Both the position numbers and the translations under genes were made by a program. DNA of 64,000 bases, taken from the NCBI GenBank assembly GCA_018394315.1, contig CP074575.1:1272615-1336614 (forward strand), read 5' to 3'. Each line of letters opens with the position of its first letter. Position 1 is the first letter of the stretch. Positions 8,611-18,193 of this stretch are shown one piece after another. Under the pieces are notes generated by a model that was not told the DNA's origin, searched no databases, and saw only the letters and a program-made list of their open reading frames with translations. Source of the stretch: Mycoplasmatota bacterium. GTDB taxonomy: Bacteria; Bacillota_I; Bacilli_A; MAG-NZ.

Positions 8611-9693
8611 TTAGATTTTTTTCCTGATTCTTCCTACTAGGAAAATGAATATTGGTAGTGTTGCTAAAAAGAAATCCATGTAAACACCAATTGCGCTACC
8701 TAATTCCCCTAACTCCCAAATGTTCTTGGCTACTATCCAGGAAATCAGGTATATGATTACTAAGTGTATGTTGATAAATGGTTTATAATCTTTGAGATTA
8801 AACAACGACTTAAACATGTTCAATGCACTATAAGTTAAAATTGTGATTATTACAAAATCTGTAAGAAGCCATGCAGATAACAATAACGATTCCATTCCAC
8901 TTAAAAATCCTAACAATTCTACGTTTTTAACTGAAATCCAGAATGATAGTGAAGAATTTGAAATAATTGTATGCCCTAGCTTACCTATGCAAGCTAAAAT
9001 AATAAGAGTCTCAAGAACAAATATATAAAAGCCCGCTTTAAATCCTTGTATTAGAAATTCGTTTTTCTTAGTCCATTCATGGCTAAAGAAGAATAAACAA
9101 GGTAAGCATATTAGGGAAGTTGATCCAATACTTCCTTTAAAAATTGGAACTACGTCTAAAGTACTAATTGGTGTTATATTACCTATTTTAATATCTGGAA
9201 TCATTAATGCAATTATAACAGTAATGGAAATAGTTACTATTAAAAAAATTGTTTCACTCATTCTAGCAATTATTACAACACCAGACTTAATAGTAATCGA
9301 AACCAAATACAATATAACTATAAGAAATATATTGATGTCCACATTTGGGTAAACCAAAGTTACTAGTGTCTCTCCATAAAATCTTACATACCAAACTAAA
9401 AGATATGTCACCCATATTATATACAATAATACAATCACTTTTCCTATAAATCTTGATGTGATATCATTTAAGATTTCAGCATATGACTGTGTGTTATATT
9501 TCTTGAATAATTTACTACTTGCGTAAACTATAGCTAAAAATATGATAAGTGTAATAACTGGAGATAACCACGCAGCCTGCTTTGCTTCACCAGCGACATA
9601 AGTTGGAAGAAATCTAGCAGAAGGTGTATAAACTGCAATTATAAAGATAATCATTAATTGCTTTACAGATATTTTACCCTCACTTTTTAACAT
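8611..9693 (-). CDS. GerAB-type spore germination permease
   Basis: A 360-residue protein with about ten hydrophobic helices, of the endospore germination permease family (GerAB/GerKB, amino acid-polyamine-cation superfamily). The B subunit binds the germinant in the spore inner membrane. The N-terminal KISVKQLMIIFII and the Ala-Trp-Leu (AAWLSPVI) segment are typical. The gene is preceded by AGGAGA and, further up, by a sigma-G-like -10 (CATACTA). Unlike most ger loci it stands alone: no GerA-type A subunit and no lipoprotein C subunit adjoins it. It may act with subunits encoded elsewhere. Confidence 0.88.
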   Translation of the reverse strand: MLKSEGKISVKQLMIIFIIAVYTPSARFLPTYVAGEAKQAAWLSPVITLIIFLAIVYASSKLFKKYNTQSYAEILNDITSRFIGKVIVLLYIIWVTYLLVWYVRFYGETLVTLVYPNVDINIFLIVILYLVSITIKSGVVIIARMSETIFLIVTISITVIIALMIPDIKIGNITPISTLDVVPIFKGSIGSTSLICLPCLFFFSHEWTKKNEFLIQGFKAGFYIFVLETLIILACIGKLGHTIISNSSLSFWISVKNVELLGFLSGMESLLLSAWLLTDFVIITILTYSALNMFKSLFNLKDYKPFINIHLVIIYLISWIVAKNIWELGELGSAIGVYMDFFLATLPIFIFLVGRIRKKI

Positions 9694-9718
9694 ATTATTT
9701 CTCCTAGATTTTTTACAT

Positions 9719-9749
9719 TAGTATGAAATATATTATTTCCGTTTACTTG
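9719..9749 (-). promoter_or_regulatory. sigma-G-like promoter for the gerAB homologue
   Basis: On the minus strand, CAAGTA (9744-9749), an 18-base spacer, then CATACTA (9719-9725). The -10 is identical to the known sigma-G consensus; the -35 matches only in part. Forespore expression fits a germination permease. Confidence 0.5.
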
Positions 9750-9833
9750 GTAATTTATGTAAGTTGAGTAAATCTAATCTTTTAAAAAAAACCCATTCGA
9801 TTGAACAGGTATATTATTCTATAAGTTATGATG

Positions 9834-10958
9834 TTAATTTTTATTGTATATAAGTGGTTTGAATTCATTTCTTAATAGTAATTTATCATAGATTTCAGTT
9901 ACTCTTACTTCTATACTCATCATCATATTATTAATCTCACTTGCTTTACTAATAATTGGTGTCTTTATTTCCTTTTTATTTAAGTTTAAATATTTTCTAC
10001 CATTTTCATTCATAGCTAACACTCTAACATACGGAGCACCATTTAGTAAGTTTAGTTCAGAGTAATCATCTTTTTTAATATTGCACAAGATATTTATTAA
10101 AGTTCTTCTAATTCTATTATGTGTGTATCTCCTTGTATAAACTTTATTTAGAAATTCCTCAAAAGAACTCGCATGAATATACTTTTTGAACCTGTTTTCT
10201 ATTCCTTCCTCAACAAAAGCAATTTTTTCTAAATCTGGATCAGATATTATTTTATATTGAAGTAACTCATAGTAGTGATTCCAAGTGTATGTATTTCCTT
10301 TTAATGCCTCATAGGTATTTTTAGGTACATATTGAAATGGATCATCCATTAAACGAATTGCAGTTGCACTTGCGATTGAAGCATGGTCGCTATTTTTATC
10401 ATGATAGTTAGAATGTACTCTTTGTATTGTCTTCGGCTCTATGCTTGACTTTAACTTACTAATAGAGTTAATATATTGAATACCTAGATTATCATTTGAA
10501 GTGAATCTTCTTTTAGTTAAGTCATAAACAGTCTTGCCAGAAGCAGAGGGATAATTATTTCCCTCATCTAAATATTTTTTTATTCGAGTTTGAAATTCAA
10601 CAGTATTAAAGGTAGAAACGATTTCTTTTAAAGAATCTACATCATTTGACTCACTACCAAAATATAATTCTCTAATCTTTAGTTTGTTTAAAATATCAAT
10701 AGCACCGAATGCGAAGATATCAGCACTTTGAACCGAGTAAACAAAAGGTAGTTCAATAACTAAGTCAATCCCATTTTCAATTGCTAATCTTGCTCTATCC
10801 CACTTGTTGATTATAGCAGGTTCTCCGCGCTGGACAAAATTACCAGACATTACCGCTATAACACAATCTGCTTTTGACAATTTCTTCGCTTCATCTAGGT
10901 GATGCTTGTGTCCGTTGTGAAAAGGATTATATTCTACAATTACACCTATTGCTTTCAT
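9834..10958 (-). CDS. tmcAL: tRNA(Met) cytidine acetate ligase TmcAL
   Basis: Acetylates the wobble cytidine (C34) of elongator tRNA(Met) using acetate and ATP. The 374-residue protein begins MKAIGVIVEYNPFHNGHKHH, with the nucleotidyltransferase HxGH signature at residues 14-17; VMSGNFVQRGEPA and SATAIR are also typical of this family (formerly YlbM). An AGGTG site precedes the ATG. It is divergent from yceD-rpmF, as ylbM is in B. subtilis near ylbN-rpmF. Secure on motif and context. Confidence 0.95.
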   Translation of the reverse strand: MKAIGVIVEYNPFHNGHKHHLDEAKKLSKADCVIAVMSGNFVQRGEPAIINKWDRARLAIENGIDLVIELPFVYSVQSADIFAFGAIDILNKLKIRELYFGSESNDVDSLKEIVSTFNTVEFQTRIKKYLDEGNNYPSASGKTVYDLTKRRFTSNDNLGIQYINSISKLKSSIEPKTIQRVHSNYHDKNSDHASIASATAIRLMDDPFQYVPKNTYEALKGNTYTWNHYYELLQYKIISDPDLEKIAFVEEGIENRFKKYIHASSFEEFLNKVYTRRYTHNRIRRTLINILCNIKKDDYSELNLLNGAPYVRVLAMNENGRKYLNLNKKEIKTPIISKASEINNMMMSIEVRVTEIYDKLLLRNEFKPLIYNKN

Positions 10959-11037
10959 AAATAATCACCTCGAAGTATTAATAAAGTATCTAAATTGATG
11001 ATATCACAAAATGTTATTAACTGAAAGTAAGAAATGT

Positions 11038-11066
11038 TTGACAATAACACTATATAGTTGTATAAT
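11038..11066 (+). promoter_or_regulatory. consensus sigma-A promoter for yceD-rpmF
   Basis: Perfect TTGACA at 11038-11043 and perfect TATAAT at 11061-11066 with a 17-base spacer, the best promoter in the window. It lies 27 bases before the yceD start. Confidence 0.92.
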
Positions 11067-11092
11067 TTATTTTGCGAATGAGGGTGATTTTT

Positions 11093-11542
11093 ATGAAGTG
11101 GACAACAATGCAGTTGAATAGATTCGTAAATCAGGAGTTCGTATTTGATGGGGATATGGATTTATCGAAAAGAGCTGAAAGTCATGACGATATTATCCGT
11201 ATTGAAAAAGTAAAAGTTATAGGTAAAATGAATATTGTTGACGATAGATACATTTTTGACATTTCTATCTCTACTATGCTTTATCTAGAATGTGCTATTA
11301 CTTTAGAAGAAGTTCCGTTCAAGATTAGTGAAAGTTTTACTGAAATATTTTCTGTTAATCCGATTGATGATGAAAATTTAATCAAAGGGATAACGGTAGA
11401 CCTTGAAGATGTTATTTGGTTAGATATATTATCGCTAATTCCAATGAGAGTAGTCAAAGAAGGCGTTAATAGTCCATTTAAGTCTAAGGTAGAAGAAGAT
11501 AAGAAAAACTTAGCTTTCAAAGATTTAGAAAAATATCTATAG
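11093..11542 (+). CDS. DUF177/YceD family protein
   Basis: A 149-residue protein of the YceD (YlbN) family, found next to rpmF across bacteria and linked to 23S rRNA metabolism. Visible family features are a central L.CAITLEEVPF segment (one of the usual paired cysteines is retained), the acidic EDVIWLDILSLIPMRVVKEG motif, and a lysine-rich C-terminal end. ATG 11093 follows GAGGGTG at good distance; an upstream TTG at 11072 lies only six bases downstream of the -10 element, so it is unlikely. It sits 14 bases before rpmF under a shared, near-perfect promoter. Confidence 0.9.
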   Translation: MKWTTMQLNRFVNQEFVFDGDMDLSKRAESHDDIIRIEKVKVIGKMNIVDDRYIFDISISTMLYLECAITLEEVPFKISESFTEIFSVNPIDDENLIKGITVDLEDVIWLDILSLIPMRVVKEGVNSPFKSKVEEDKKNLAFKDLEKYL

Positions 11543-11556
11543 GAGGTGAGTAGAAA

Positions 11557-11748
11557 ATGGCAGTACCTTTTAGAAGAACATCGAAAACAAAGAAACGTAA
11601 AAGAAGAACTCATTTTAAAATTAGTGTACCAGGTATGGTAGTTTGTCCAAACTGTGGAGAAATGAAATTATCACATAGAGTATGTAAGGAATGTGGTCAT
11701 TACGCTGGGAGAGAAGTTAAAGTGGTTAAAACTGAAACTGAAGAATAG
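11557..11748 (+). CDS. rpmF: 50S ribosomal protein L32
   Basis: A 63-residue basic ribosomal protein beginning [19 protein letters not shown]. It carries four cysteines as two CxxC pairs (VCPNCGE and VCKECGH), so it is the zinc-binding form rather than the Zn-independent paralogue. A strong GGAGGTG site precedes it and a compact terminator begins at the stop codon. Co-transcribed with the YceD-family gene. Confidence 0.97.
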   Translation: MAVPFRRTSKTKKRKRRTHFKISVPGMVVCPNCGEMKLSHRVCKECGHYAGREVKVVKTETEE

Positions 11749-11775
11749 AAAGCACTCTAGAGGAGTGCTTTTCTA
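11748..11775 (+). terminator. terminator after rpmF
   Basis: AAAGCACTC, 5-base loop, GAGTGCTTT, then TCTATTT. The stem starts right at the rpmF stop. Confidence 0.75.
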
Positions 11776-11862
11776 TTTACAATAGTGAATTCAATGTTAA
11801 AATAGAGTTAATAAAATTTATGAAAGTAATAATATATTTTTAATATTATATTAGGTGATCTT

Positions 11863-12786
11863 ATGTATAGGCATATATCAGTATTATTAAATGAAGCTAT
11901 CGAGAATTTGAATATAAAGACAGATGGAATTTATGTAGATTGTACCTTAGGTGGAGGAGGGCATTCGTCTGAAATTCTCAAAAAGATAACTAATGGGCAC
12001 TTATATTGTTTTGATCAAGATGATTATGCAATTGAAGTTGCCAAAGAAAAGCTGAGTAAAATTTCTAATAACTATACAATTATTAGGAGTAACTTTGTAA
12101 ACATTAAGGAGAAATTGAAAGAGCTTGGAATAGAAAGGGTAGATGGCATTTTGTATGATTTAGGTGTTTCATCTTTCCATTTTGATATTCCTGAAAGAGG
12201 TTTTAGTTATCACTTAGAAGCAGAGCTTGATATGAGAATGGATCAAAATCAAGAAATTAGCGCTTTAACTATTGTGAATCAATATTCTTTAAGTGAATTA
12301 ATAAGTATCTTTTCTAAATATGGAGAAATAACATATTCTAAGAGGCTAGCGGAAGCTATTATAAAGGCTAGAAATGATAAAGTTATTAATACTACAAAGG
12401 AGTTTGTTGATATAATACTTAATGCTACTCCAGCCGCTATAAGAAGGAAAGGGCATCCCGCAAAAAAAGTTTTTCAAGCAATAAGGATAGCAGTAAACAA
12501 TGAATTAGATGTATTTCAAAAATCACTTGAAAGCTCGCTTAGTATTCTAAGATCTAAGGGAAGGGTTGTAGTTATTTCATTTCATTCTTTAGAAGATAGG
12601 ATAGCGAAAAGAACTTTTAATAATGCAGTCAAAGTAGATATACCGAAAGGACTTCCTATAAGGGAGGCTGAAATACCTAGAGAATATAAAATAATAACAA
12701 AGAAACCTATAATTCCTTCTATTGAGGAGATAAGTAATAATAGTAGAGCTCATTCAGCGAAATTAAGAGTTATAGAAAAATTATAA
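11863..12786 (+). CDS. rsmH: 16S rRNA (cytosine-1402 N4) methyltransferase RsmH
   Basis: SAM-dependent N4 methylation of C1402 in 16S rRNA. The 307-residue protein begins MYRHISVLLNEAIENL, has the SAM-binding loop DCTLGGGGHSSEIL, and the family motifs LYDLGVSSFHFD, PERGFSY and VISFHSLEDR. This is normally the second gene of the division/wall cluster after mraZ; no mraZ is present, and the ftsL that normally follows is also missing. The start follows AGGTGATC. A terminator separates it from the PBP gene. Confidence 0.96.
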   Translation: MYRHISVLLNEAIENLNIKTDGIYVDCTLGGGGHSSEILKKITNGHLYCFDQDDYAIEVAKEKLSKISNNYTIIRSNFVNIKEKLKELGIERVDGILYDLGVSSFHFDIPERGFSYHLEAELDMRMDQNQEISALTIVNQYSLSELISIFSKYGEITYSKRLAEAIIKARNDKVINTTKEFVDIILNATPAAIRRKGHPAKKVFQAIRIAVNNELDVFQKSLESSLSILRSKGRVVVISFHSLEDRIAKRTFNNAVKVDIPKGLPIREAEIPREYKIITKKPIIPSIEEISNNSRAHSAKLRVIEKL

Positions 12787-12790
12787 GAGA

Positions 12791-12812
12791 AGAGGACTTC
12801 GGTCCTTTTTTC
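12791..12812 (+). terminator. terminator after rsmH
   Basis: A short GC stem (AGGAC/GTCCT, extended by A-T and G-T pairs) closed by a TTCG tetraloop and followed by six or more T. Confidence 0.75.
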
Positions 12813-12854
12813 ATATTCAAGGGATTTTTATCATAAATTTAAGTGGTGATAAAA

Positions 12855-14762
12855 ATGAACAAGTTTACAATTCAGCGTAGGATTATGATGGTCATACTAT
12901 CAATCATCTTTCTTTTTTTATTAGTAATAATTAGGATGAGCTATCTACAGATAATTAAGGGACCAATGATTTCGGAGTTAGCTATTGATTTGTGGGAAAG
13001 AAGTATACCGATTGATGGTCAAAGAGGCAATATTTATGATAGAAACGGTGAATTAATAGTAGGTAATAAATTATCCCCTAGTGTAGCGGCAATTAATAGA
13101 CAAGTTTCTAATAAAGAAGAAACTGCGCTTTTCTTGGCGGGAGTGTTGAACACCTCGTATGAAAAAATATATGATCATTTAAATAAAAATGTATCTATAG
13201 AGTTGATTAAGCCAGAGGGTAGGAAAATATCCTCAGAACAAGCAAGAGAAATTGTAAGAGCGAATTATCCAGGAATTTATGTAGTAGGTGATACAGAAAG
13301 GTTTTACCCATATGATTCATACTTAGCTCAAGTGTTGGGCTTTACAGGAATTGATAATCAAGGGATAGCAGGGATAGAGTATTATTATGAAAACTTTCTA
13401 ATTGGAAAAGACGGCGGTTTAAAAATAGTCACTGACGCAAAAGGTAACTATATGCATGATATAGTTGGGAACTATGAGTATCCCAATAAGGGCTTAGATG
13501 TTTATCTAACAATAGATATTGGTGTACAAATGGTGATGGAAAGAGTCATTGAAAATGCAGTTGCTAGATACTCTCCTGAACAAATGTTAGGTTTAGCGAT
13601 GAACCCTAAAACTGGAGAAATATATGCAATGGCATCTTATCCGACTTTTGAACCTGGTAATTATCAATCTTATCCACAGGAGATATATAATAGAAATCTG
13701 CCTATATGGATGAGCTATGAACCAGGAAGTACTTTTAAGATTATTACTTACGCTGCTGGATTAGAAGAAGGAGTTTTTACTCTAGATGAGACTTTCAACG
13801 ATCCAGGATTTTATATGGTAGATGGAGCGAGATTAAAGGACTGGAAAAAAGGCGGACATGGAACACAAACATTTTTAGAAGTTATTCAAAACTCATGCAA
13901 CCCTGGATTTGTAGAGATAGGGTTAAGGATTGGTGAAGAGGCTTTTTTTAAATATGTTAACGATTTTGGATTTGGATCGAGAACAGGTGTTGATTTATTA
14001 GGAGAGTCAACAGGAATTGTTTTTAATCCTGAAGTGATCGGCCCTGTTGAGTTAGCAACTAGTGCTTTTGGACAGGGGAATTCTGTTACCCCAATTCAAC
14101 TTGTAACTGCAGCAAGTGCAGCTGTTAACGGTGGAATTCTGATGCAACCATATATTCTAGATAGTGTAGGGTATGGTGATATGGAAGAGATCGTTTTTAG
14201 AAATGAACCGACTGTTAAAAGGCAAGTTATCTCTAGTCAAACGTCAGACATAATAAGATATGCTCTTGAAAATGTTGTGGCTAAAGGAACAGGTCGCAAT
14301 GCTTTCATTGATGGATACAGGGTTGGGGGGAAAACTGGTACAGCACAAAAAGTAGGTCCTAATGGAACATATATGGATGGAAATTATATATTATCATTTC
14401 TAGGAATTGCACCGATGAATGATCCTGAATTAGTTGTTTATCTGGCAATTGATAATCCGAAAAATACAATTCAGTATGGTGGAGTTGTAGCTGCACCATT
14501 AGTTAAAGAAGTGCTTCAAGAGGCATTACCGCTACTCGGTATTGAAAAGCAAGACAACCAAATTGATAGAGAAGTAAGATTTTGGATAGATACCCCTTTC
14601 TATGATGTCAAAAATTATATTGGAATGAGTAAAAAGGACGTTAGTAGAAGCCCGTTTTATAATGTGGAAATCAAAGGTGATGGAGAAGAAATAGTTGCTC
14701 AAATTCCTATTCAAGGTGAGAGAATTTTAGAAGGAGGGACAATTGTTTTGTATACTAATTAA
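12855..14762 (+). CDS. SpoVD-type class B penicillin-binding protein (transpeptidase)
   Basis: A 635-residue peptidoglycan transpeptidase with a short cytoplasmic tail, one membrane helix (about residues 11-31), a PBP dimerisation region and a transpeptidase domain. Catalytic motifs are STFK at 292-295, SCN at 347-349 and KTGT at 493-496. A single C-terminal PASTA-like domain covers about 570-635. One PASTA domain and the position directly before murE match SpoVD, the sporulation-specific cortex enzyme, rather than PbpB. Here it is the only PBP in the cluster, so it might instead serve general division; sequence alone cannot decide. ATG 12855 follows AAGTGGTG. Confidence 0.85.
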   Translation: MNKFTIQRRIMMVILSIIFLFLLVIIRMSYLQIIKGPMISELAIDLWERSIPIDGQRGNIYDRNGELIVGNKLSPSVAAINRQVSNKEETALFLAGVLNTSYEKIYDHLNKNVSIELIKPEGRKISSEQAREIVRANYPGIYVVGDTERFYPYDSYLAQVLGFTGIDNQGIAGIEYYYENFLIGKDGGLKIVTDAKGNYMHDIVGNYEYPNKGLDVYLTIDIGVQMVMERVIENAVARYSPEQMLGLAMNPKTGEIYAMASYPTFEPGNYQSYPQEIYNRNLPIWMSYEPGSTFKIITYAAGLEEGVFTLDETFNDPGFYMVDGARLKDWKKGGHGTQTFLEVIQNSCNPGFVEIGLRIGEEAFFKYVNDFGFGSRTGVDLLGESTGIVFNPEVIGPVELATSAFGQGNSVTPIQLVTAASAAVNGGILMQPYILDSVGYGDMEEIVFRNEPTVKRQVISSQTSDIIRYALENVVAKGTGRNAFIDGYRVGGKTGTAQKVGPNGTYMDGNYILSFLGIAPMNDPELVVYLAIDNPKNTIQYGGVVAAPLVKEVLQEALPLLGIEKQDNQIDREVRFWIDTPFYDVKNYIGMSKKDVSRSPFYNVEIKGDGEEIVAQIPIQGERILEGGTIVLYTN

Positions 14763-14764
14763 TT

Positions 14765-16111
14765 ATGAAGTTAAGTAAAATATTAAAAAATCTCAGAATT
14801 CTTACTGAGGTAAAAAATCATAAAGTAACCGGGATTTATAATAATAGTAAAGAGTGCACATATAACTCAATTTTTATTGCATTAGGTGGCATTAATAATG
14901 ACGGTAATAATTTTATTGATGAGGCAATTAGAAATGGCGCTAAAACAATAATTACTGAAAAAGATATAAAGAAAGAAGTAAATGTTATAAGGGTTAAAAA
15001 TATAAAAGAAATAGAAGCAAAAGTTGCTAAGGTGTTTTATAAAGATTTATCTAGTAAAATTAAAATCATTGGTGTTACGGGTACGAATGGAAAAACATCT
15101 GTAACCACTCTTTTGCACAATTTCTTAAAACAATGGGGAAGTGTCTTAATTGGAACTAATGGTGCTTTTATAAATGATGAGTTTCATTCTTTAAGCAATA
15201 CTACTCCAGATATACTTACTACTTACAAATTCTTAAAAGAAGCAGTTACTAGACATTTCAGGTTTGCTGTAATGGAGGTATCATCTATAGGCATAAGTGA
15301 GTATAGAGTTCATGGATTAGCATTTGAATATACTATATATACTAATATTTCGCACGATCATTTGGATTATCATAAAACTACTCAGAATTATATAGAGGCA
15401 AAAAGAAAGCTATTAATTCAAACCAAAAGACATAATTTGATAAACAAAGATGATCATATCTTGTATAACTTTAGAGACTTTAGAAGTATTTATTATAGTT
15501 TGAATGAGGTTGAAGTATTAAGTGAAGAGCCATTAATTTTCAAGTTTAATGATTCAAGATATTATTCTAGATTATATGGTAAGTTTAACGTCTATAATAT
15601 AATGGCTTGTATTAAAATTTTGAGTCTAATGGGTATCAATCTAATAAAGTTTAAAGAGTATCTTAAAGACTTTAAGAAAATAGATGGAAGAATGAATGTT
15701 TATTCGGTCCAAGATAAAAAGATAGTAATTGATTATGCACATAGCCCAGGTGCTGTAAAGAATGTGTTAGAGACTTTTAAGGGTTGTGTAGTTATTGGGT
15801 GTGGTGGAGATAGAGATATTTTAAAAAGAAAGGTTATAGCAGAGATTTGTTTGGACAAAGCAGAGTTTAGTGTTTTTACATCAGATAACCCAAGAACGGA
15901 AAGTTTATATAAGATATTTAATGATATGACCTTTGGACTAAAGGGAGATTATTTGATTATACCTGATAGATATAGTGCGATTGAGTACGCAATCAAGAAC
16001 TTTAATACAATTCTTATTCTTGGTAAAGGGAATGAAGAATTCCAAGTTGTAGGGAATAAAAAAATCAGGTTTAGTGATTTGAAAGCTGTAAAGAGGATAC
16101 TTAAGGAGTGA
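14765..16111 (+). CDS. murE: UDP-MurNAc-tripeptide synthetase (meso-DAP-adding) MurE
   Basis: Adds the third amino acid to the UDP-MurNAc-dipeptide precursor in the cytoplasm. The ATP-binding GVTGTNGKTS lies at residues 103-112. The specificity motif DNPR is at 374-377 (followed by TE), the form found in diaminopimelate-adding rather than lysine-adding enzymes. At 448 residues it is somewhat shorter than the usual ~490. It starts 2 bases after the PBP stop and runs into mraY with a 4-base gap, so the genes are one unit. Confidence 0.94.
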   Translation: MKLSKILKNLRILTEVKNHKVTGIYNNSKECTYNSIFIALGGINNDGNNFIDEAIRNGAKTIITEKDIKKEVNVIRVKNIKEIEAKVAKVFYKDLSSKIKIIGVTGTNGKTSVTTLLHNFLKQWGSVLIGTNGAFINDEFHSLSNTTPDILTTYKFLKEAVTRHFRFAVMEVSSIGISEYRVHGLAFEYTIYTNISHDHLDYHKTTQNYIEAKRKLLIQTKRHNLINKDDHILYNFRDFRSIYYSLNEVEVLSEEPLIFKFNDSRYYSRLYGKFNVYNIMACIKILSLMGINLIKFKEYLKDFKKIDGRMNVYSVQDKKIVIDYAHSPGAVKNVLETFKGCVVIGCGGDRDILKRKVIAEICLDKAEFSVFTSDNPRTESLYKIFNDMTFGLKGDYLIIPDRYSAIEYAIKNFNTILILGKGNEEFQVVGNKKIRFSDLKAVKRILKE

Positions 16112-16115
16112 TTAG

Positions 16116-17084
16116 ATGATAGTTATATTTACCTTTGTTTTTTCATTGATTGTTACAATTATTTTATTATTGCAATTAATTCCAAAATTAGAGCAACTTC
16201 GTTTTGGACAAATAGTACGCATAGAAGGACCTAAAAATCATTTGAAGAAGGGTGGAACTCCAACTATGGGTGGAATTGCATTTATAGTAGGATCACTTAT
16301 AGCCGTAGCAGTAATTTCTCTTATAAATGAATGGGAACATGAGCAGTACAAGGTTGCGATTCTCTTTTTTCTTCCTATGATTTTTTATGGTGTATTAGGA
16401 TTTGTTGACGATTACTTAGTAGCTATTCGTAGAAACAATATAGGAATAAAACCTAGTATGAAATTCTTCTTGCAAATTATGCTATCTGTATTATATTTCT
16501 ATATTTATCTATCCTTTGATATGGATACTGTAATAAGAGTTTCAAGTTATGAATTTGATTTAGTATGGGTTTATGGTATATTGATACTCTTAATGTTTAC
16601 ATCATCTTCTAATGCAGTTAATTTAACTGACGGATTAGATGGACTAGCAACAGGTTTAATGATTATCGCATTACTCGCATTTTCTACAATCGCATTTGAG
16701 ACAAACTATACTTTATTTATAATCATAATTAGCGTTATAGGTAGTTTAGTGGCATTTTTACTATTTAATAAAAATCCAGCGAAGATTTTTATGGGAGATA
16801 CTGGATCTTTAGCTTTAGGAGCAATACTAGCTGCAATTGCAATCATCTTGAAAAAGGAACTTTTGCTAATAGTTATAGGTGGGGTCTTTGTTATTGAAAC
16901 TTTATCCGTTATTTTGCAAGTCGCATACTTTAAAAAGACAAAGGGAAAAAGAATCTTTCTAATGTCTCCCTTGCATCATCACTTTGAACTAAAAGGGATG
17001 AAGGAGCATAGTGTAGTGGAGATGTTTTGGGTAATGGGATTTTTGTTTGCTATTCTAGGACTATATCTTAATGGGGCGATATAA
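16116..17084 (+). CDS. mraY: phospho-MurNAc-pentapeptide translocase MraY
   Basis: Transfers phospho-MurNAc-pentapeptide to undecaprenyl phosphate, giving lipid I, in the cytoplasmic membrane. The 322-residue protein has about ten hydrophobic helices. Conserved motifs are GTPTMGGIAF, FVDDYL, NAVNLTDGLDGLA with the catalytic Asp pair, GDTGSLALG, and the histidine-rich MSPLHHHFELKG. An AAGGAGTG site precedes the ATG and the stop overlaps murD by one base. Confidence 0.97.
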   Translation: MIVIFTFVFSLIVTIILLLQLIPKLEQLRFGQIVRIEGPKNHLKKGGTPTMGGIAFIVGSLIAVAVISLINEWEHEQYKVAILFFLPMIFYGVLGFVDDYLVAIRRNNIGIKPSMKFFLQIMLSVLYFYIYLSFDMDTVIRVSSYEFDLVWVYGILILLMFTSSSNAVNLTDGLDGLATGLMIIALLAFSTIAFETNYTLFIIIISVIGSLVAFLLFNKNPAKIFMGDTGSLALGAILAAIAIILKKELLLIVIGGVFVIETLSVILQVAYFKKTKGKRIFLMSPLHHHFELKGMKEHSVVEMFWVMGFLFAILGLYLNGAI

Positions 17085-18193
17085 TGATTTTAATTTTAGG
17101 GAGTGGAGTTACTGGGAAAAGTGTTGCTAATTACTGCGAAAAACATAGTCTTGACTATACTTTTGATGAGACTAGTGATTATAGAGTAGTTGTTAAAAGC
17201 CCAGGAATAAAATATAACAACAGGATTGTAGTAGAAGCATTAAAAAAAGGAATAGAAGTAATTTCAGATATTGAATTAGCTTATAGATTACATAAAGCTT
17301 ATTACATAGGAATAACTGGAACAAATGGAAAAACTACTGTCGTATCTTTAATAAAGCACATATTTGAGGTAAACAATATAGATTGTGAAGCTGTTGGTAA
17401 TATTGGTAATCCAATTTTTGATCATTTGGACAAAAAAATATTAATAATAGAATTATCATCTTTTCAATTACTAGGGATAAAGGAATTCAAGCCAAACATA
17501 GCTTTAATAACTAATATTTCAAGAGCGCATATGGACTATCATGATTCTTATGAAGAGTACATAAATGCAAAGCATAGAATACACATGAATATGGAAAAGG
17601 ATAATGTGTTTGTCAACTCTAACATGAATAGTGATTTGAAGAGTTATAATGATAAGGTTATTGAATTCGAAAGTAGTTTAATAGGGGAACATAATAAAGA
17701 AAATATGCTAGCGGCTTATACTGTTGCTAAGTGCTATGGTTTAGAGCCTGAAAAGATCAAAGCTGCGATAAAAACATTTAAAGGATTAGAACATCGAATA
17801 GAAGAATTTATTCCAAATGTGTTTAATGATTCAAAGGCTACTAATCCAGTAAGTATGTTAAAAGCGATCGAGACCTTAGATGATGAATTAACATTAATAT
17901 GTGGAGGTCAGAATAGACACGAGGATTTTAGTGTGCTTATACCAGTTATAAACAAGATTAAACAAGTTATTTGTTATGGTGAGACAAAAAACATATTAGT
18001 AGATTTTTTTAGTAAGCATTCGGTTAATGTGTTGGGTGTAAATACTTTAACTCAAGCAGTACAAATAACAAAATTGATTAAAGAGCATAATCAAATCTTA
18101 TTTTCACCGGGATGCTCAAGTTTTGACCAGTTTAAAAGTTACCGAGATAGGGGTAAAAAATTTAAGAAACTTTTTGTTCAAAATATGTATTAA
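17084..18193 (+). CDS. murD: UDP-MurNAc-L-alanine:D-glutamate ligase MurD
   Basis: Adds D-Glu to UDP-MurNAc-L-Ala. It has GSGVTGKSVANY at the N-terminus, the ATP loop GITGTNGKTTV at 76-86, HRIEEF, NDSKATNP and the C-terminal SPGCSSFDQFKSYRDRG. At 369 residues it is clearly shorter than typical MurD (~450); the N-terminal nucleotide-sugar domain and loops are reduced, but all ATP-site motifs remain. It begins TAATG-overlapped with mraY. In Bacillus spoVE and murG follow; here the cluster stops and nadD follows. Confidence 0.92.
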   Translation: MILILGSGVTGKSVANYCEKHSLDYTFDETSDYRVVVKSPGIKYNNRIVVEALKKGIEVISDIELAYRLHKAYYIGITGTNGKTTVVSLIKHIFEVNNIDCEAVGNIGNPIFDHLDKKILIIELSSFQLLGIKEFKPNIALITNISRAHMDYHDSYEEYINAKHRIHMNMEKDNVFVNSNMNSDLKSYNDKVIEFESSLIGEHNKENMLAAYTVAKCYGLEPEKIKAAIKTFKGLEHRIEEFIPNVFNDSKATNPVSMLKAIETLDDELTLICGGQNRHEDFSVLIPVINKIKQVICYGETKNILVDFFSKHSVNVLGVNTLTQAVQITKLIKEHNQILFSPGCSSFDQFKSYRDRGKKFKKLFVQNMY

